Shown here one piece after another: positions 22,910-31,122 of a stretch of 55,931 nt of DNA. The position numbers were made by a program, and so were the translations under genes. Under the pieces are notes generated by a model. The model worked only from the letters and a program-made list of their open reading frames with translations, ran no database searches and had not been told where the DNA came from. The stretch spans positions 1 through 55,931 of the IMG/VR virus record IMGVR_UViG_3300037487_002061, one strand, 5' to 3'. Positions within the stretch are counted from its first letter, which is position 1, and each line of letters starts with the position of its first letter. The DNA comes from a virus.

Positions 22910-23503
22910 TTAATTAAGTTTTTCATGAAATCCAAATGTTTCCTTACTTAAATGTGCATTATTATTTTCTTTTGAAAATAAATCACATATATTAGATTCA
23001 CCAAATTTAATGTTATTATCTAAAAAATATTTTCTATTTTTAGAACAAAGAAACCAATCTTCTGGAGTTATATCATAAAAAGGGCTACATTGACTATACT
23101 TTAATTTAGAGCTTAATTCTAGAAATTTTTTACTTCTAAGGCAAAAACCACCATTTCCACAAATATTTTCATTTGGCCACATAGCTCCAATATAATCATA
23201 TTTTAAAAAATTTTCATTCCATAATTCTGGATTTATAATATATCCATCTTCTTGTACTATTAAAGTAAAATCAGTAAAAATATAATTATTTAAATCTTCT
23301 ACAATAAATCTATTATATTCTTGATAGGAAGGAACATTTACTTTTTTTATTTCTATGTCATTTATTGTATGGTTTTCATTTGCAAATAAAATACATTTAT
23401 CAAAATAAGGAAATATATTTTTGCAATGATTTAAAATTTCTAAAGATCTTATTGGTTTATCTGTTGATAAACAGATTATTGAAATTGATTTTTTATTAAT
23501 CAT
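22910..23503 (-). CDS. DUF5672 family glycan-related protein
   Basis: 197 residues. Blocks TLIVQEDGYIINPELWNENF, YDYIGAMWPNE, GNGGFCLRSKKFLEL and PEDWFLC match DUF5672, a GT-A-like family found in sugar clusters of bacteria and phages. The acidic pair in QEDG and the PED are probable metal or donor ligands. Catalytic activity is not established for the family. It is co-transcribed with the flanking transferases. Confidence 0.75.
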   Translation of the reverse strand: MINKKSISIICLSTDKPIRSLEILNHCKNIFPYFDKCILFANENHTINDIEIKKVNVPSYQEYNRFIVEDLNNYIFTDFTLIVQEDGYIINPELWNENFLKYDYIGAMWPNENICGNGGFCLRSKKFLELSSKLKYSQCSPFYDITPEDWFLCSKNRKYFLDNNIKFGESNICDLFSKENNNAHLSKETFGFHEKLN

Positions 23504-23517
23504 ATAATTATAATTAA

Positions 23518-24070
23518 TTATTTTTTTGTAAGTCTTAAATGAACTTGATCGTCTGTAATTACCTCTATATTAAATAAATCTCTATATTTATTTTTTACAT
23601 AATTAATCATATCATCTTTAAAGTAATGAAGTTCAATAACAATTTCTTTATATTCTCTTTCGTCAAAATTTATACTATCTAAAATATCAATATCTGCCCC
23701 TTCAACATCAATACTAAAAAAATCTATAACATTAATATTGTTATCTTCTAAAAGTTTATTTATATTAGCTGTTGGTACTTCAATTTTTTGACCAAGAGGT
23801 TCTGATCCAATAAAATATTTTTCAATTCTACCTCCAGCACCAAAAAGATCATAATCAAAAAAAGTAATAGTATCTTTTTTATAATCCCTTGGAACTAAAC
23901 ATTTATTTACAAATATATTTGTATCATTATTTCTATTGGAAACACATTGATTAAACAAATATGGATTTGGCTCTATTAACATTCCATTCCCCACTTTCTT
24001 CTAAAGATTTAGTTTGAGATTGAAAAATACCATCATGCGCTCCGACTTCTATATAGAATTTTTTATTCAT
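23518..24070 (-). pseudogene. FkbM-family methyltransferase, frameshifted
   Basis: The gene starts at the ATG at 24070, which overlaps the upstream stop by 4 bp (ATGA). It reads MNKKFYIEVGAHDGIFQSQT then KSLEESGEWN, the expected FkbM N-terminus. The frame then runs into VNRAKSIFV and a stop. In another frame the family sequence resumes at once: GMLIEPNPYLFNQC, VIDFFSIDVEGADIDIL, and IVIELHY, to a stop at 23518. The break is at 23980-23992, where the minus strand has two GGAAT units followed by G. Three units would restore EWNGMLIEP exactly. So a 5-bp repeat loss explains the shift. A separately translated C-terminal part from a GTG at 23994 is possible but would lack the SAM-binding start. 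Confidence 0.75.
23980..23992 (-). repeat. short GGAAT tandem repeat at the fkbM frameshift
   Basis: On the minus strand the sequence reads GGGGAATGGAATG, two GGAAT units. One more unit would put the two halves of the methyltransferase in frame. Confidence 0.6.
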
Positions 24071-24843
24071 ATTTTTAATTTGTGTTCTTGATAATTTTCT
24101 TGAAAATCTTCTAAGGATTTATGCACTTTATGCTGTGGCTCTTGTCCACCAGATTCTATTTTCCAATGATCTTCCCAGAAATTTTTATTTCTTAGCAATC
24201 TATTATTTAAATCTAGATAGCCATTATGAATAACAAATGGATAATCTTTAGTTCTTAAAGAATCAATATCAAATGGTGTAACTTGAGAATATTTAACTAA
24301 ATTACCATTTTCGTCAATTAATTCACATGTATCGCTTTTAGAGGTATCTACTGTACCATTATCTTTTTTAGCAAAATTTACTGCTCCACGATATAAATTT
24401 GATTTATGTAAATACCATTTTGGAGTAATTGAAAAATAATTATTTATATTTTTGTATAGGTTAATTGATGGAATCATATAACAATCACTATTGTAATCAA
24501 ATTTTAAATTAAAAGCTAGTTTTTTCCAAATTAACTTTTGCCATAATGGTATATATTCATCCATGTCAAGACCGATTTTAATTTCATTTGTTGTAGCTTG
24601 TAACGCTTTATTTTTTATTTTGCCATCTAACAAAGGATCTTCGTAAGAAAAATTAGATTCAATAATTATTAAGTTGCTGTAATAACTTTTTAATTTATTT
24701 AATTCTTCAAAAGTATCATCATCACTACTATTTACGCAAATAACTATCTCTTCTGCAAATAAACAAAAATTATTAATTGCTTCAATAAAATTGAATTTAT
24801 TTTTTAATAAATTAAACGCGCTACTATAAATTGAAATATCCAT
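24067..24843 (-). CDS. family 2-like glycosyltransferase, first gene of the glycan cassette
   Basis: 258 residues. An N-terminal Rossmann-like part (FAEEIVICVNSSDDDTFEEL) is followed by NEIKIGLDMDEYIPLWQKLI with a D-x-D site, then a C-terminal region rich in His, Trp and Asn (HNGYLDLNNRLLRNKNFWED). It is a GT-A type enzyme, donor unknown. It overlaps the frameshifted fkbM by 4 bp. Its start lies 18 bp after the terminator at 24861-24896, so it should be transcribed from a promoter within that short stretch or by read-through. No clear promoter is seen. Confidence 0.68.
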   Translation of the reverse strand: MDISIYSSAFNLLKNKFNFIEAINNFCLFAEEIVICVNSSDDDTFEELNKLKSYYSNLIIIESNFSYEDPLLDGKIKNKALQATTNEIKIGLDMDEYIPLWQKLIWKKLAFNLKFDYNSDCYMIPSINLYKNINNYFSITPKWYLHKSNLYRGAVNFAKKDNGTVDTSKSDTCELIDENGNLVKYSQVTPFDIDSLRTKDYPFVIHNGYLDLNNRLLRNKNFWEDHWKIESGGQEPQHKVHKSLEDFQENYQEHKLKI

Positions 24844-24860
24844 TTGTATTAATCTTTTTT

Positions 24861-24896
24861 AAAATAAAAAACCTCTGAGTTAAAAACTCAGAGGTT
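24861..24896 (-). terminator. rho-independent terminator after the DUF5872-like gene
   Basis: A perfect 11-bp stem AACCTCTGAGT/ACTCAGAGGTT (24870-24880 with 24886-24896), a 5-nt loop, followed on the minus strand by a T-rich tract (24861-24870). It closes the unit 24969-25946 and separates it from the glycan cassette. Confidence 0.88.
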
Positions 24897-24968
24897 CAAA
24901 TTTATTGAACAATGGTTACTTAACTTTTGTAAGTATACCTTATGTTTATTTTATTTCAAGAAAAACTT

Positions 24969-25946
24969 TTACAATTCTTCTTCTTCAATGAATGTTTTTA
25001 CATCTTGGAGATCTGGATTTTCTAAGAATAATTCTTCTTGAGAAGCAAAAGTAGAATCGTCCCAATCCCACTCTAATCCATCATCATCGCTCAACAAAAA
25101 CTCTTCAGCAGATGCTAAAGAAGATACTGGTTTAGAACTCCAGAATTTACAGGACCAATAACGAGCTTTATACTTTGGGCCGACATTAGTATCACACTGA
25201 TGTCTAGCTCTAAAATTTTTGCGCCTTGCTGGATCATCACGTTTGATTTCCATATTTGGATCACCAAATTTTACCATTACTACATTACCTTTGTCATTTT
25301 TAACATAAACGCCAAATTTTTTATTTGATCCAGAAGGTAGTCTAAAAGGTTTATTAAGCGTTTTCTTCTCAGCATCAGAGAATTCTAGATCTTCGGCTTC
25401 TTGATCTTGTTCGCAGACTTTAATTTCTGCTGTGATTAAATCTAATTTGGCCAAATAAAATTCAATATCTTCAAAATCCCAAAATGCTTCTCCATCTCTC
25501 TCTATATAATAAAGATCATGTCCTTGAGCGACATCTTGATCGGCTTTTCTATAAGAATCTTTGACGGCTCCACCACGGATCATCTTTAGAAACATATTGA
25601 CTCTAGCCATTGCCCATCCTCCCCTTGTCATTCCGACTCTATGACTAGATGAGAATGCTCCAGCACCACGACGATAAATCTTTTTTAACTGAGAAAGAGT
25701 TACTTTTTTGTCGTATTTTTCGTTATGTTCTTTTGCTTTGTTTTGTAAAGCTTTAGTTACTTTGTCAGAAAATGTAATAGATGATTCTTCACTAGAAGAG
25801 GCTGAGTCTTTTGCGTTTTTAGAAGAACCCTTCTTTCTTTCACTTGGTTTAGCTGGTGTTTGAGCGCCACTTTTTGGCCCAGAACGGGCAGCTTCTGAGT
25901 TATTAGAAAAATATTCTTTTATTTTATCTGAAAAATCAAGTTCCAT
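24969..25946 (-). CDS. conserved phage protein with DUF5824-like and DUF5872-like regions
   Basis: 325 residues. Residues 15-55 are Ser/Lys-rich and disordered. Residues about 80-125 (VTLSQLKKIYRRGAGAFSSS, then GGWAMARVNMFLKM) resemble DUF5824. Residues about 205-270 (PFRLPSGSNKKFGVYVKNDK, FGDPNMEIKRDDPARRKNFR, ARHQCD, YWSCKFW) resemble DUF5872, with paired Cys and aromatic residues. The C-terminus is strongly acidic. Both regions recur in large phages, often near prohead or structural genes, but the role is not known. It is a single-gene unit: GTGTAA box 9 bp upstream, terminator 73 bp downstream. That suggests high and late expression. A role in head assembly is inference. Confidence 0.6.
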   Translation of the reverse strand: MELDFSDKIKEYFSNNSEAARSGPKSGAQTPAKPSERKKGSSKNAKDSASSSEESSITFSDKVTKALQNKAKEHNEKYDKKVTLSQLKKIYRRGAGAFSSSHRVGMTRGGWAMARVNMFLKMIRGGAVKDSYRKADQDVAQGHDLYYIERDGEAFWDFEDIEFYLAKLDLITAEIKVCEQDQEAEDLEFSDAEKKTLNKPFRLPSGSNKKFGVYVKNDKGNVVMVKFGDPNMEIKRDDPARRKNFRARHQCDTNVGPKYKARYWSCKFWSSKPVSSLASAEEFLLSDDDGLEWDWDDSTFASQEELFLENPDLQDVKTFIEEEEL

Positions 25947-25955
25947 ATATTATCG

Positions 25956-25961
25956 TTACAC
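25956..25961 (-). promoter_or_regulatory. GTGTAA box upstream of the DUF5872-like gene
   Basis: GTGTAA on the minus strand, 9 nt before the ATG at 25946, in the 22-bp gap after nrdA. Confidence 0.55.
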
Positions 25962-25968
25962 TTTTTTA

Positions 25969-27618
25969 TTAAGATTCGCATGTAGAACATGCATTAATTG
26001 ATCTGGCTAGTTCTTGTGATGGATTGCTTGAGCGCTGATAATACAAACTTTTAACTCCCTGTTCCCAAGCAAAAATCATAAGTTCATTGATATCTTTGGG
26101 CTTGGTATTTGCTGGAACCATGATATTAAGGCTTTGTCCTTGATCAATATATTTTTGTCTTTGCGCTGCTTGAATAACAATTTCTTTTTGAGAAATTTCT
26201 CCAAAGTTCTTGAATACGTCTTTTTCTTCTTGAGTAAAGAAAGAAAGGTGTTGAACAGATCCTCCATGTGAAAGAATATCTCTCCATGTTTCTGGAGTAT
26301 TCATGTTTTTTTCTTTAAGTAATGTATAAAGATATGGATTTTTATATGTAAATTTTCCTTTAGCTAAATCTTTTGTGAAGTAATTACTGTTAAGCGGTTC
26401 AATAGATGGCGATACTTGTCCCAAAATAAATGAGCTAGAAGTTGTTGGCGCTACGGCAAGAGTAGTCGAATTTCGACGGCCATATCCTTTGAGCAAATCT
26501 GGTTCGCCAAAGAGTTCTGCTAATTCTTGTGTTGCTTTATCCGCCTTTTCGCGAATTGTTTTCCAGATATTAATATTAAGAATTTTTGCGTCCATTGATT
26601 CAAAAGCAATAAGCTTAGATTGAAGTAACGAGTGCCATCCAAGAACTCCTACGCCTAATGCTCTTTGGTTGATTGCAAATTTTCTTGGCGCTTCCATAAA
26701 TTGGACTCCTTCTGTTTTTTCAATAAATTCAGACATGACTGCATCTAAGAAATAAATAAGAATCTCTACTGCATCAGTATTAGCTATAGAATCCCATTGC
26801 TCTAAGTTTAGAGATGAAAGATTACAAACAAATGATTCATCTTCTTGATTAGAAAGAAAAATTTCTGAGCAAAGATTGCTATTATTAATTTTTAATCCTT
26901 TATCTTTGTAGACTTGCGGAGCTTGATCATTTGCATTATCAGAAAAGAAGATATAAGGATATCCTGTTTCAAATCTTTTCTTGATGACAAGACCCCAGAT
27001 TTTTCTGTGATCTTTATTACCATCAATCATCTTTTGCATCCATTCGTTAGACACGCAAACTCCAATTGACATATCTTGGATCTCATGTCCATCTCCTTTA
27101 ATTTTTAAGAATTCTTCGATATCTGGATGATCAATAGGAAGATAACCAGCAAAAGATCCACGGCGAACATTGCCTTGCGATACCACGCCCATAAGTTTGT
27201 CATAAAGCTCCATGAAGTGAACTGAGCCAGTAGACTCTCCACCAGAATTGATGGAAGCTCCCCTACCGCGAAGTGCGCCAAAATAAGCAGAAGTTCCTCC
27301 TCCCATTTTCGTCATAATTCCAACCTCAGAAAGCTTACCAAGAATACCAGACATTGTGTCTGGAATGTAAGAACCAAAACAAGAAATAGGGAGGCCTCTT
27401 TTGCGTCCAAAATTTGACCAGATTGGACTCGATAAAGAGTAGAAACCCTTTGCCATATATCCTTCAAACTTTTTAGCAAATCCATCAATACCTAAATATT
27501 TTTCGGCAGTGTTTGCAATATCCAGAATTCTTTGTTCTGGGGTTTCTCCTTCAGTGAGGTATCCTCTTTCCAGAAACTTTCTGGAATCTTTGTTTAGCCA
27601 ATAATATTCAGTAGTCAT
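25969..27618 (-). CDS. nrdA: class I ribonucleotide reductase large subunit
   Basis: 549 residues. Active-site residues are Cys80 (LPISCFG), N248-L-C250-S-E252 and Cys265 (CNLSSLNL). The paired radical-transfer tyrosines are in SLYYQRSS, and the C-terminal CSTCES gives the thiol pair re-reduced by thioredoxin or glutaredoxin. The N-terminal ATP-cone of the bacterial enzyme is absent, as in many phage forms, so dATP feedback inhibition is probably lost. It makes deoxynucleotides for phage replication together with NrdB, from which it is separated by 2 bp. Confidence 0.95.
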   Translation of the reverse strand: MTTEYYWLNKDSRKFLERGYLTEGETPEQRILDIANTAEKYLGIDGFAKKFEGYMAKGFYSLSSPIWSNFGRKRGLPISCFGSYIPDTMSGILGKLSEVGIMTKMGGGTSAYFGALRGRGASINSGGESTGSVHFMELYDKLMGVVSQGNVRRGSFAGYLPIDHPDIEEFLKIKGDGHEIQDMSIGVCVSNEWMQKMIDGNKDHRKIWGLVIKKRFETGYPYIFFSDNANDQAPQVYKDKGLKINNSNLCSEIFLSNQEDESFVCNLSSLNLEQWDSIANTDAVEILIYFLDAVMSEFIEKTEGVQFMEAPRKFAINQRALGVGVLGWHSLLQSKLIAFESMDAKILNINIWKTIREKADKATQELAELFGEPDLLKGYGRRNSTTLAVAPTTSSSFILGQVSPSIEPLNSNYFTKDLAKGKFTYKNPYLYTLLKEKNMNTPETWRDILSHGGSVQHLSFFTQEEKDVFKNFGEISQKEIVIQAAQRQKYIDQGQSLNIMVPANTKPKDINELMIFAWEQGVKSLYYQRSSNPSQELARSINACSTCES

Positions 27619-27620
27619 AA

Positions 27621-28592
27621 TTAAAATAGATCGTCTTCACCAAACGATTGGTTCTTCTTGGAATATTCTGTTGGGCGACTGTGGAAAAAGTCAGTCATAT
27701 TATTCCCCAGAAGTTCTTCGTCAAACCAAGTAGTTAATGATAACACATCTTCATCTATTTTAAAGACTTTTTTGAAACCAATTTGCGTTAATGATTCGTT
27801 AATGCGATTTTTAATAAATTCTTTTAAGATTGGAGCAGAAAGAGACTTTTCTTCAATACCATTAATCATCCAATCAACAATTTTGCTTTCTGATTCAAAC
27901 GCTTGTTCTGCTTCGTGAGCAATTCTGCTTTCTAGATCTTCATCAAACAATTCTGGATATTCTTCACGAATAGTATTAATAATTTTAATTCCAACAAGAG
28001 CGTGAATATTTTCTTCGTTCCTAGTATACTTAACTTGCTGATCGGTATCCTTCATAACGTTCTTGAAACGCGCAAAATGATTGATAATATAAAATTGAGA
28101 AAACAAAGAAACATTCTCAACAAACAGAGTAAAAAGAATCAAAGCATAAAGATATTGCTTTTTGGAGTCTTTGTAAAACCTATGCGTATATTTTCTCAAA
28201 TACTTTACTCGCCCCTGAATCCATTCTAATTTGAGGTTCTCCTCAAATATGTCTTCAATATCCAAAGCGTTGAGAAGACGCTCGTAAGCATTGTTATGAA
28301 TAACCTCTGTGTTCGCCATAACATAACCCAGATCCTGCAAAGATGGATGAGGCAAATTGTCACCAAGTTTTGCCCAAAAAGACTTTACCGCAACCTCGAT
28401 TTGCCCAATAGCAGATAAAGTTCTAACAAGAATCTCTTTTTCTTGCTCAGTCAGATTAACCTTGAATTGCTGGACATCAGATTTAAATGAAAACTCTTTA
28501 TCTGTCCAAAATCCATTGTGCATAGCCTCAATAAATTGTTCAGTCCACGGATATTTATTAGGCTTGCGGGATATTTGTTCTTCGAAGATCAT
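27621..28592 (-). CDS. nrdB: class I ribonucleotide reductase small subunit
   Basis: 323 residues. The di-metal site is E66 (QIEVAVKSFW), E96 and H99 (EVIHNNAY), E in LFVENVSLF, and E/H in RNEENIHALVG. Tyr103 falls exactly four residues after His99, where the radical tyrosine lies in class Ia enzymes, so a tyrosyl-radical type is expected. The C-terminus (NQSFGEDDLF) is the flexible tail that binds NrdA. First gene of a two-gene unit. Both a sigma70-like promoter (28607-28635) and a GTGTAA box (28601-28606) precede it. Confidence 0.95.
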   Translation of the reverse strand: MIFEEQISRKPNKYPWTEQFIEAMHNGFWTDKEFSFKSDVQQFKVNLTEQEKEILVRTLSAIGQIEVAVKSFWAKLGDNLPHPSLQDLGYVMANTEVIHNNAYERLLNALDIEDIFEENLKLEWIQGRVKYLRKYTHRFYKDSKKQYLYALILFTLFVENVSLFSQFYIINHFARFKNVMKDTDQQVKYTRNEENIHALVGIKIINTIREEYPELFDEDLESRIAHEAEQAFESESKIVDWMINGIEEKSLSAPILKEFIKNRINESLTQIGFKKVFKIDEDVLSLTTWFDEELLGNNMTDFFHSRPTEYSKKNQSFGEDDLF

Positions 28593-28600
28593 AGTTATTT

Positions 28601-28606
28601 TTACAC
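28601..28606 (-). promoter_or_regulatory. GTGTAA box upstream of nrdB
   Basis: GTGTAA on the minus strand, 8 nt before the ATG at 28592. It lies immediately downstream of the sigma70-like minus 10, so here it overlaps the expected transcription start. Confidence 0.5.
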
Positions 28607-28635
28607 ACTTTAGCAGTTGATTTTTATTTTGGCAA
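28607..28635 (-). promoter_or_regulatory. sigma70-like promoter of nrdBA, TTGCCA-17-TAAAGT
   Basis: On the minus strand: TTGCCA (28630-28635), a 17-bp spacer, and TAAAGT (28607-28612). It would start transcription about 8-10 bp before the nrdB ATG. Confidence 0.45.
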
Positions 28636-28800
28636 GAAGTTTTTGTAAAATAAAAACTTTCCCTATATTATTACGAACGTAGTGAGTAATAATATACGCA
28701 ACCTTTACATTTAATCTTAAATTAAAATTAATTTAAATTAAACGCGAACCCTTTACATATTATATAAAGCTTTTTTTGTTTGTCAATAAGAAAATTTAAC
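28636..28800. other. AT-rich divergent intergenic region between nrdB and the dNMP kinase gene
   Basis: This is the longest spacer of the window (28593-28848 as a whole). It has no open frame worth calling. It holds an 11-bp inverted repeat (28664-28696), two CCTTTACAT copies (28702-28710 and 28750-28758, 48 bp apart), and a run of almost pure A/T between them. It could be an operator or replication-related site; neither is proven. Confidence 0.4.
28664..28696. repeat. 11-bp perfect inverted repeat
   Basis: TATATTATTAC at 28664-28674 and GTAATAATATA at 28686-28696, separated by 11 nt. There is no T tract beside it, so it is not a normal terminator. The symmetric arms and divergent setting suit a repressor operator. 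Confidence 0.6.
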
Positions 28801-28828
28801 TTGAAAAGAAAAAGAACTTATGTAAAAT
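28801..28828 (+). promoter_or_regulatory. sigma70-like promoter, TTGAAA-16-TAAAAT
   Basis: Minus 35 TTGAAA at 28801-28806, minus 10 TAAAAT at 28823-28828. It drives the plus-strand unit starting at 28849, with a leader of about 14 nt that contains TTGAG but no strong Shine-Dalgarno. Confidence 0.6.
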
Positions 28829-28848
28829 GATTTTGTGATTGAGAAATT

Positions 28849-29463
28849 ATGAAAATTATAGCTGTATCAGGTTTAGCTCGTTCTGGAAAAGATACTATTG
28901 CAAATAAATTGCAACAAGTAATCATTGAGAATAACCCAAATCTAAAAGTTTCAAGAGAAAGCTTTGCTTCATTTCTTAAAGACGAAATGAACGAATTTGT
29001 TCTATCTAAGTTCAATAAAAATATCTATGAGTTAGACGGCGAAGATAAAGAAATGTTACGTCCACTTTTAGTTTCTTATGGTTTTGCCAAAAGACAACAA
29101 ACAGAAGGAAGATATTTTGTAGAACTTCTTTCTAGAAAAATGAAAAACGAGAATAACGATGTTTGCATTATTTCTGACATAAGATACGCAGACAAAGAAA
29201 ACGATGAACTTTATTGGTTAAAAAACGAAGTCGAGGGAAAACTAATTCATGTTGAACGTTATTCTTTTGAAGACTTGCTTGAAACAAAGAAAATTTTTAT
29301 AAAACCGCCAAATGAAGATGAGGAAAGAAATGACCCAATTTTAAAATCAACTGCGAATTTTAAAATTTCTTGGCCATCAGCAAAAAATAATGAAGAACTT
29401 GATAGTATGGCTAGAAAATACTGCGAAGACTTTTACTATGATAACATATCATGCTTTATATAG
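28849..29463 (+). CDS. deoxynucleoside monophosphate kinase-like protein
   Basis: 204 residues. The P-loop is GLARSGKDT (G8-K14), with a helical lid region (RESFASFLKDEMNEFVLSKF) and the strand-Asp VCIISDIRYADKENDELYWL, as in T4 gene 1-type dNMP kinases. It phosphorylates dNMPs to dNDPs and so complements the ribonucleotide reductase in supplying dNTPs. First gene of a plus-strand early-type unit. It overlaps the sigma-like gene by 13 bp. Confidence 0.82.
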   Translation: MKIIAVSGLARSGKDTIANKLQQVIIENNPNLKVSRESFASFLKDEMNEFVLSKFNKNIYELDGEDKEMLRPLLVSYGFAKRQQTEGRYFVELLSRKMKNENNDVCIISDIRYADKENDELYWLKNEVEGKLIHVERYSFEDLLETKKIFIKPPNEDEERNDPILKSTANFKISWPSAKNNEELDSMARKYCEDFYYDNISCFI

Positions 29464-30053
29464 ATCAAGCAACAGATACTTTATTAGTTAATAAAGTAAA
29501 AGAAGACAACGACGAGAAGGCTTTGGAAGAATTAATCGTTCGGCATTCTGGAATTTATGTCCATATGATTAAAAGATTTGGAGGCAAATCTTTGAATAAC
29601 ATTCAAATTAACGACATGCTTGATGACAAAAATTATCAAATTTATAAAGCAGCATTGGAATTTGATGACACCAAAAGCAAATTCTCCACATATTTAGCAA
29701 TCAAAACTAAATATTTGTGCTTGACTCACAAAACAAATAACAAGAAAAACTCTAATATATTTAATTTTGATGATTTTGAATTTAGCTTGGAAGATAAGGG
29801 TTACAATCCTAGCGAGACATTATCAAGAAATGAATTTCTATCAAAAATATTTAGCTTAATTGAGAACCATCAAGATTTACGAGTCAAAACAATCTTTAAA
29901 GAAAGATATTTTTCCAATACAAATGGGAAACTAAAAGCTTGGAAAGATATAGCTCAAAAAGTTGATTTATCAATTCAGGGTTGTATAAACATACATAACA
30001 AAACAGTCAAAGAATTTCAGGAAAAAATAACAGATGAACAGTTTACATTTTGA
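29451..30053 (+). CDS. phage RNA polymerase sigma factor (sigma70 family, late-type)
   Basis: 200 residues. Residues about 20-100 resemble sigma region 2 (EKALEELIVRHSGIYVHMIK, then FDDTKSKFSTYLAIKTKYLC). Residues about 160-195 look like a region 4 helix-turn-helix (LKAWKDIAQKVDLSIQGCIN). Regions 1 and most of 3 are missing. Size and layout resemble small phage sigma factors such as T4 gp55, which recognise only a minus 10-type element. It is the natural candidate to read the GTGTAA boxes of this window, which is inference. It overlaps the kinase and the following glycosyltransferase. Confidence 0.75.
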   Translation: MLYIDQATDTLLVNKVKEDNDEKALEELIVRHSGIYVHMIKRFGGKSLNNIQINDMLDDKNYQIYKAALEFDDTKSKFSTYLAIKTKYLCLTHKTNNKKNSNIFNFDDFEFSLEDKGYNPSETLSRNEFLSKIFSLIENHQDLRVKTIFKERYFSNTNGKLKAWKDIAQKVDLSIQGCINIHNKTVKEFQEKITDEQFTF

Positions 30054-31122
30054 AGGACCAATTAACCCCCTTAGTTTGGGTAATGTTTCGTATAATTTTT
30101 TAAGAGAATTATATAATAAAAATATTGATACAGCCATCTTCCCAGTTGGCAACCAAGCTAATTTCGAATCATACGATAAAGCAAAACCTGAATTTTTAGA
30201 ATGGATTAAAAAAAATGCATTTGATAGATTTAAGAAATTAAATAAAAATAACCCAACTTTAAAAGTTTGGCATATTAATGGTTCTGAATTAAGAATAGCT
30301 CCCGAACAATATCTTTATACTTTTTATGAAGTCGATTCTCCCACACAAGAAGAAATTGCCATTGTAAATAGTCAAGAACATGTTTTCTTTTCTTCTTCAG
30401 AATCTCATAAATTCTTTAAAGAAAAAGGATGCGAAAACACATCTTTTGTGCCTCTTGGATTTGATGAGGATTTTTTCGTAACAAATAAAAAATATTTAGG
30501 AGATGACGTTATTCATTTTGGCCTTATAGGAAAATTTGAAAAGCGAAAAAATACACAGGGGATAATTCAACTTTGGTTACAAAAATATGGAAACAACCCA
30601 AAATACCAATTAACTTGTTTAATTAATAATCCATTCTTTAAAGAAGAAGATTTTGTTGAAATAATGAAACAAACTACCTATGGCGCAAAATGGAAAAACT
30701 TAAATATTCTCCCATACTTAAAAACTAATTCCGAAGTAAACGAACTTTTAAACGCAATAGACATTGACTTATCGGGACTTTCAAATGGCGAGGGGTGGAA
30801 CCTGCCATCATTTAATGCTACGGCCTTGGGCAAATGGTCTATTGTTTCAAATTGCTCGTCCCATAAAGATTGGGCAACACAAGAAAATTCTGTTTTAATT
30901 AATCCCATTGAAAAACAGTCGTGTTATGATAACTTCTTCTTCAAAGAAGGAATGCCATTTAACCAAGGAAATTATTACAAGCTAGATAGCGAATCCATTA
31001 TTAATGGGTTTGAAAAAGCAGAAGTCTTAGCTAAAACAGTTAATGTCAACGGATTAAAACTCCAATCAGAATTTACATATTCCCATTCTATTAACAAAAT
31101 TCTTTCAACAATGTTTCAATAA
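30034..31122 (+). CDS. GT4-like (GT-B) glycosyltransferase
   Basis: 362 residues. Blocks are HFGLIGKFEKRKNTQGIIQL (the hinge strand and loop of GT-B enzymes), then IDIDLSGLSNGEGWNLPSFN with the E-G-W-N/P donor-binding motif of GT4, followed by TALGKWSIVSNCSSHKDW. It uses a nucleotide sugar; acceptor unknown. It overlaps the sigma-factor gene by 20 bp. A similar layout is found at 33528-35261, so the phage has several related transferases on this strand, apart from the minus-strand cassette. Confidence 0.82.
   Translation: MNSLHFEGPINPLSLGNVSYNFLRELYNKNIDTAIFPVGNQANFESYDKAKPEFLEWIKKNAFDRFKKLNKNNPTLKVWHINGSELRIAPEQYLYTFYEVDSPTQEEIAIVNSQEHVFFSSSESHKFFKEKGCENTSFVPLGFDEDFFVTNKKYLGDDVIHFGLIGKFEKRKNTQGIIQLWLQKYGNNPKYQLTCLINNPFFKEEDFVEIMKQTTYGAKWKNLNILPYLKTNSEVNELLNAIDIDLSGLSNGEGWNLPSFNATALGKWSIVSNCSSHKDWATQENSVLINPIEKQSCYDNFFFKEGMPFNQGNYYKLDSESIINGFEKAEVLAKTVNVNGLKLQSEFTYSHSINKILSTMFQ

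Noticed and set aside
24861-24896. The hairpin as a terminator for plus-strand transcription
   Set aside because: There is no T tract on the plus-strand side and no plus-strand gene ends there.
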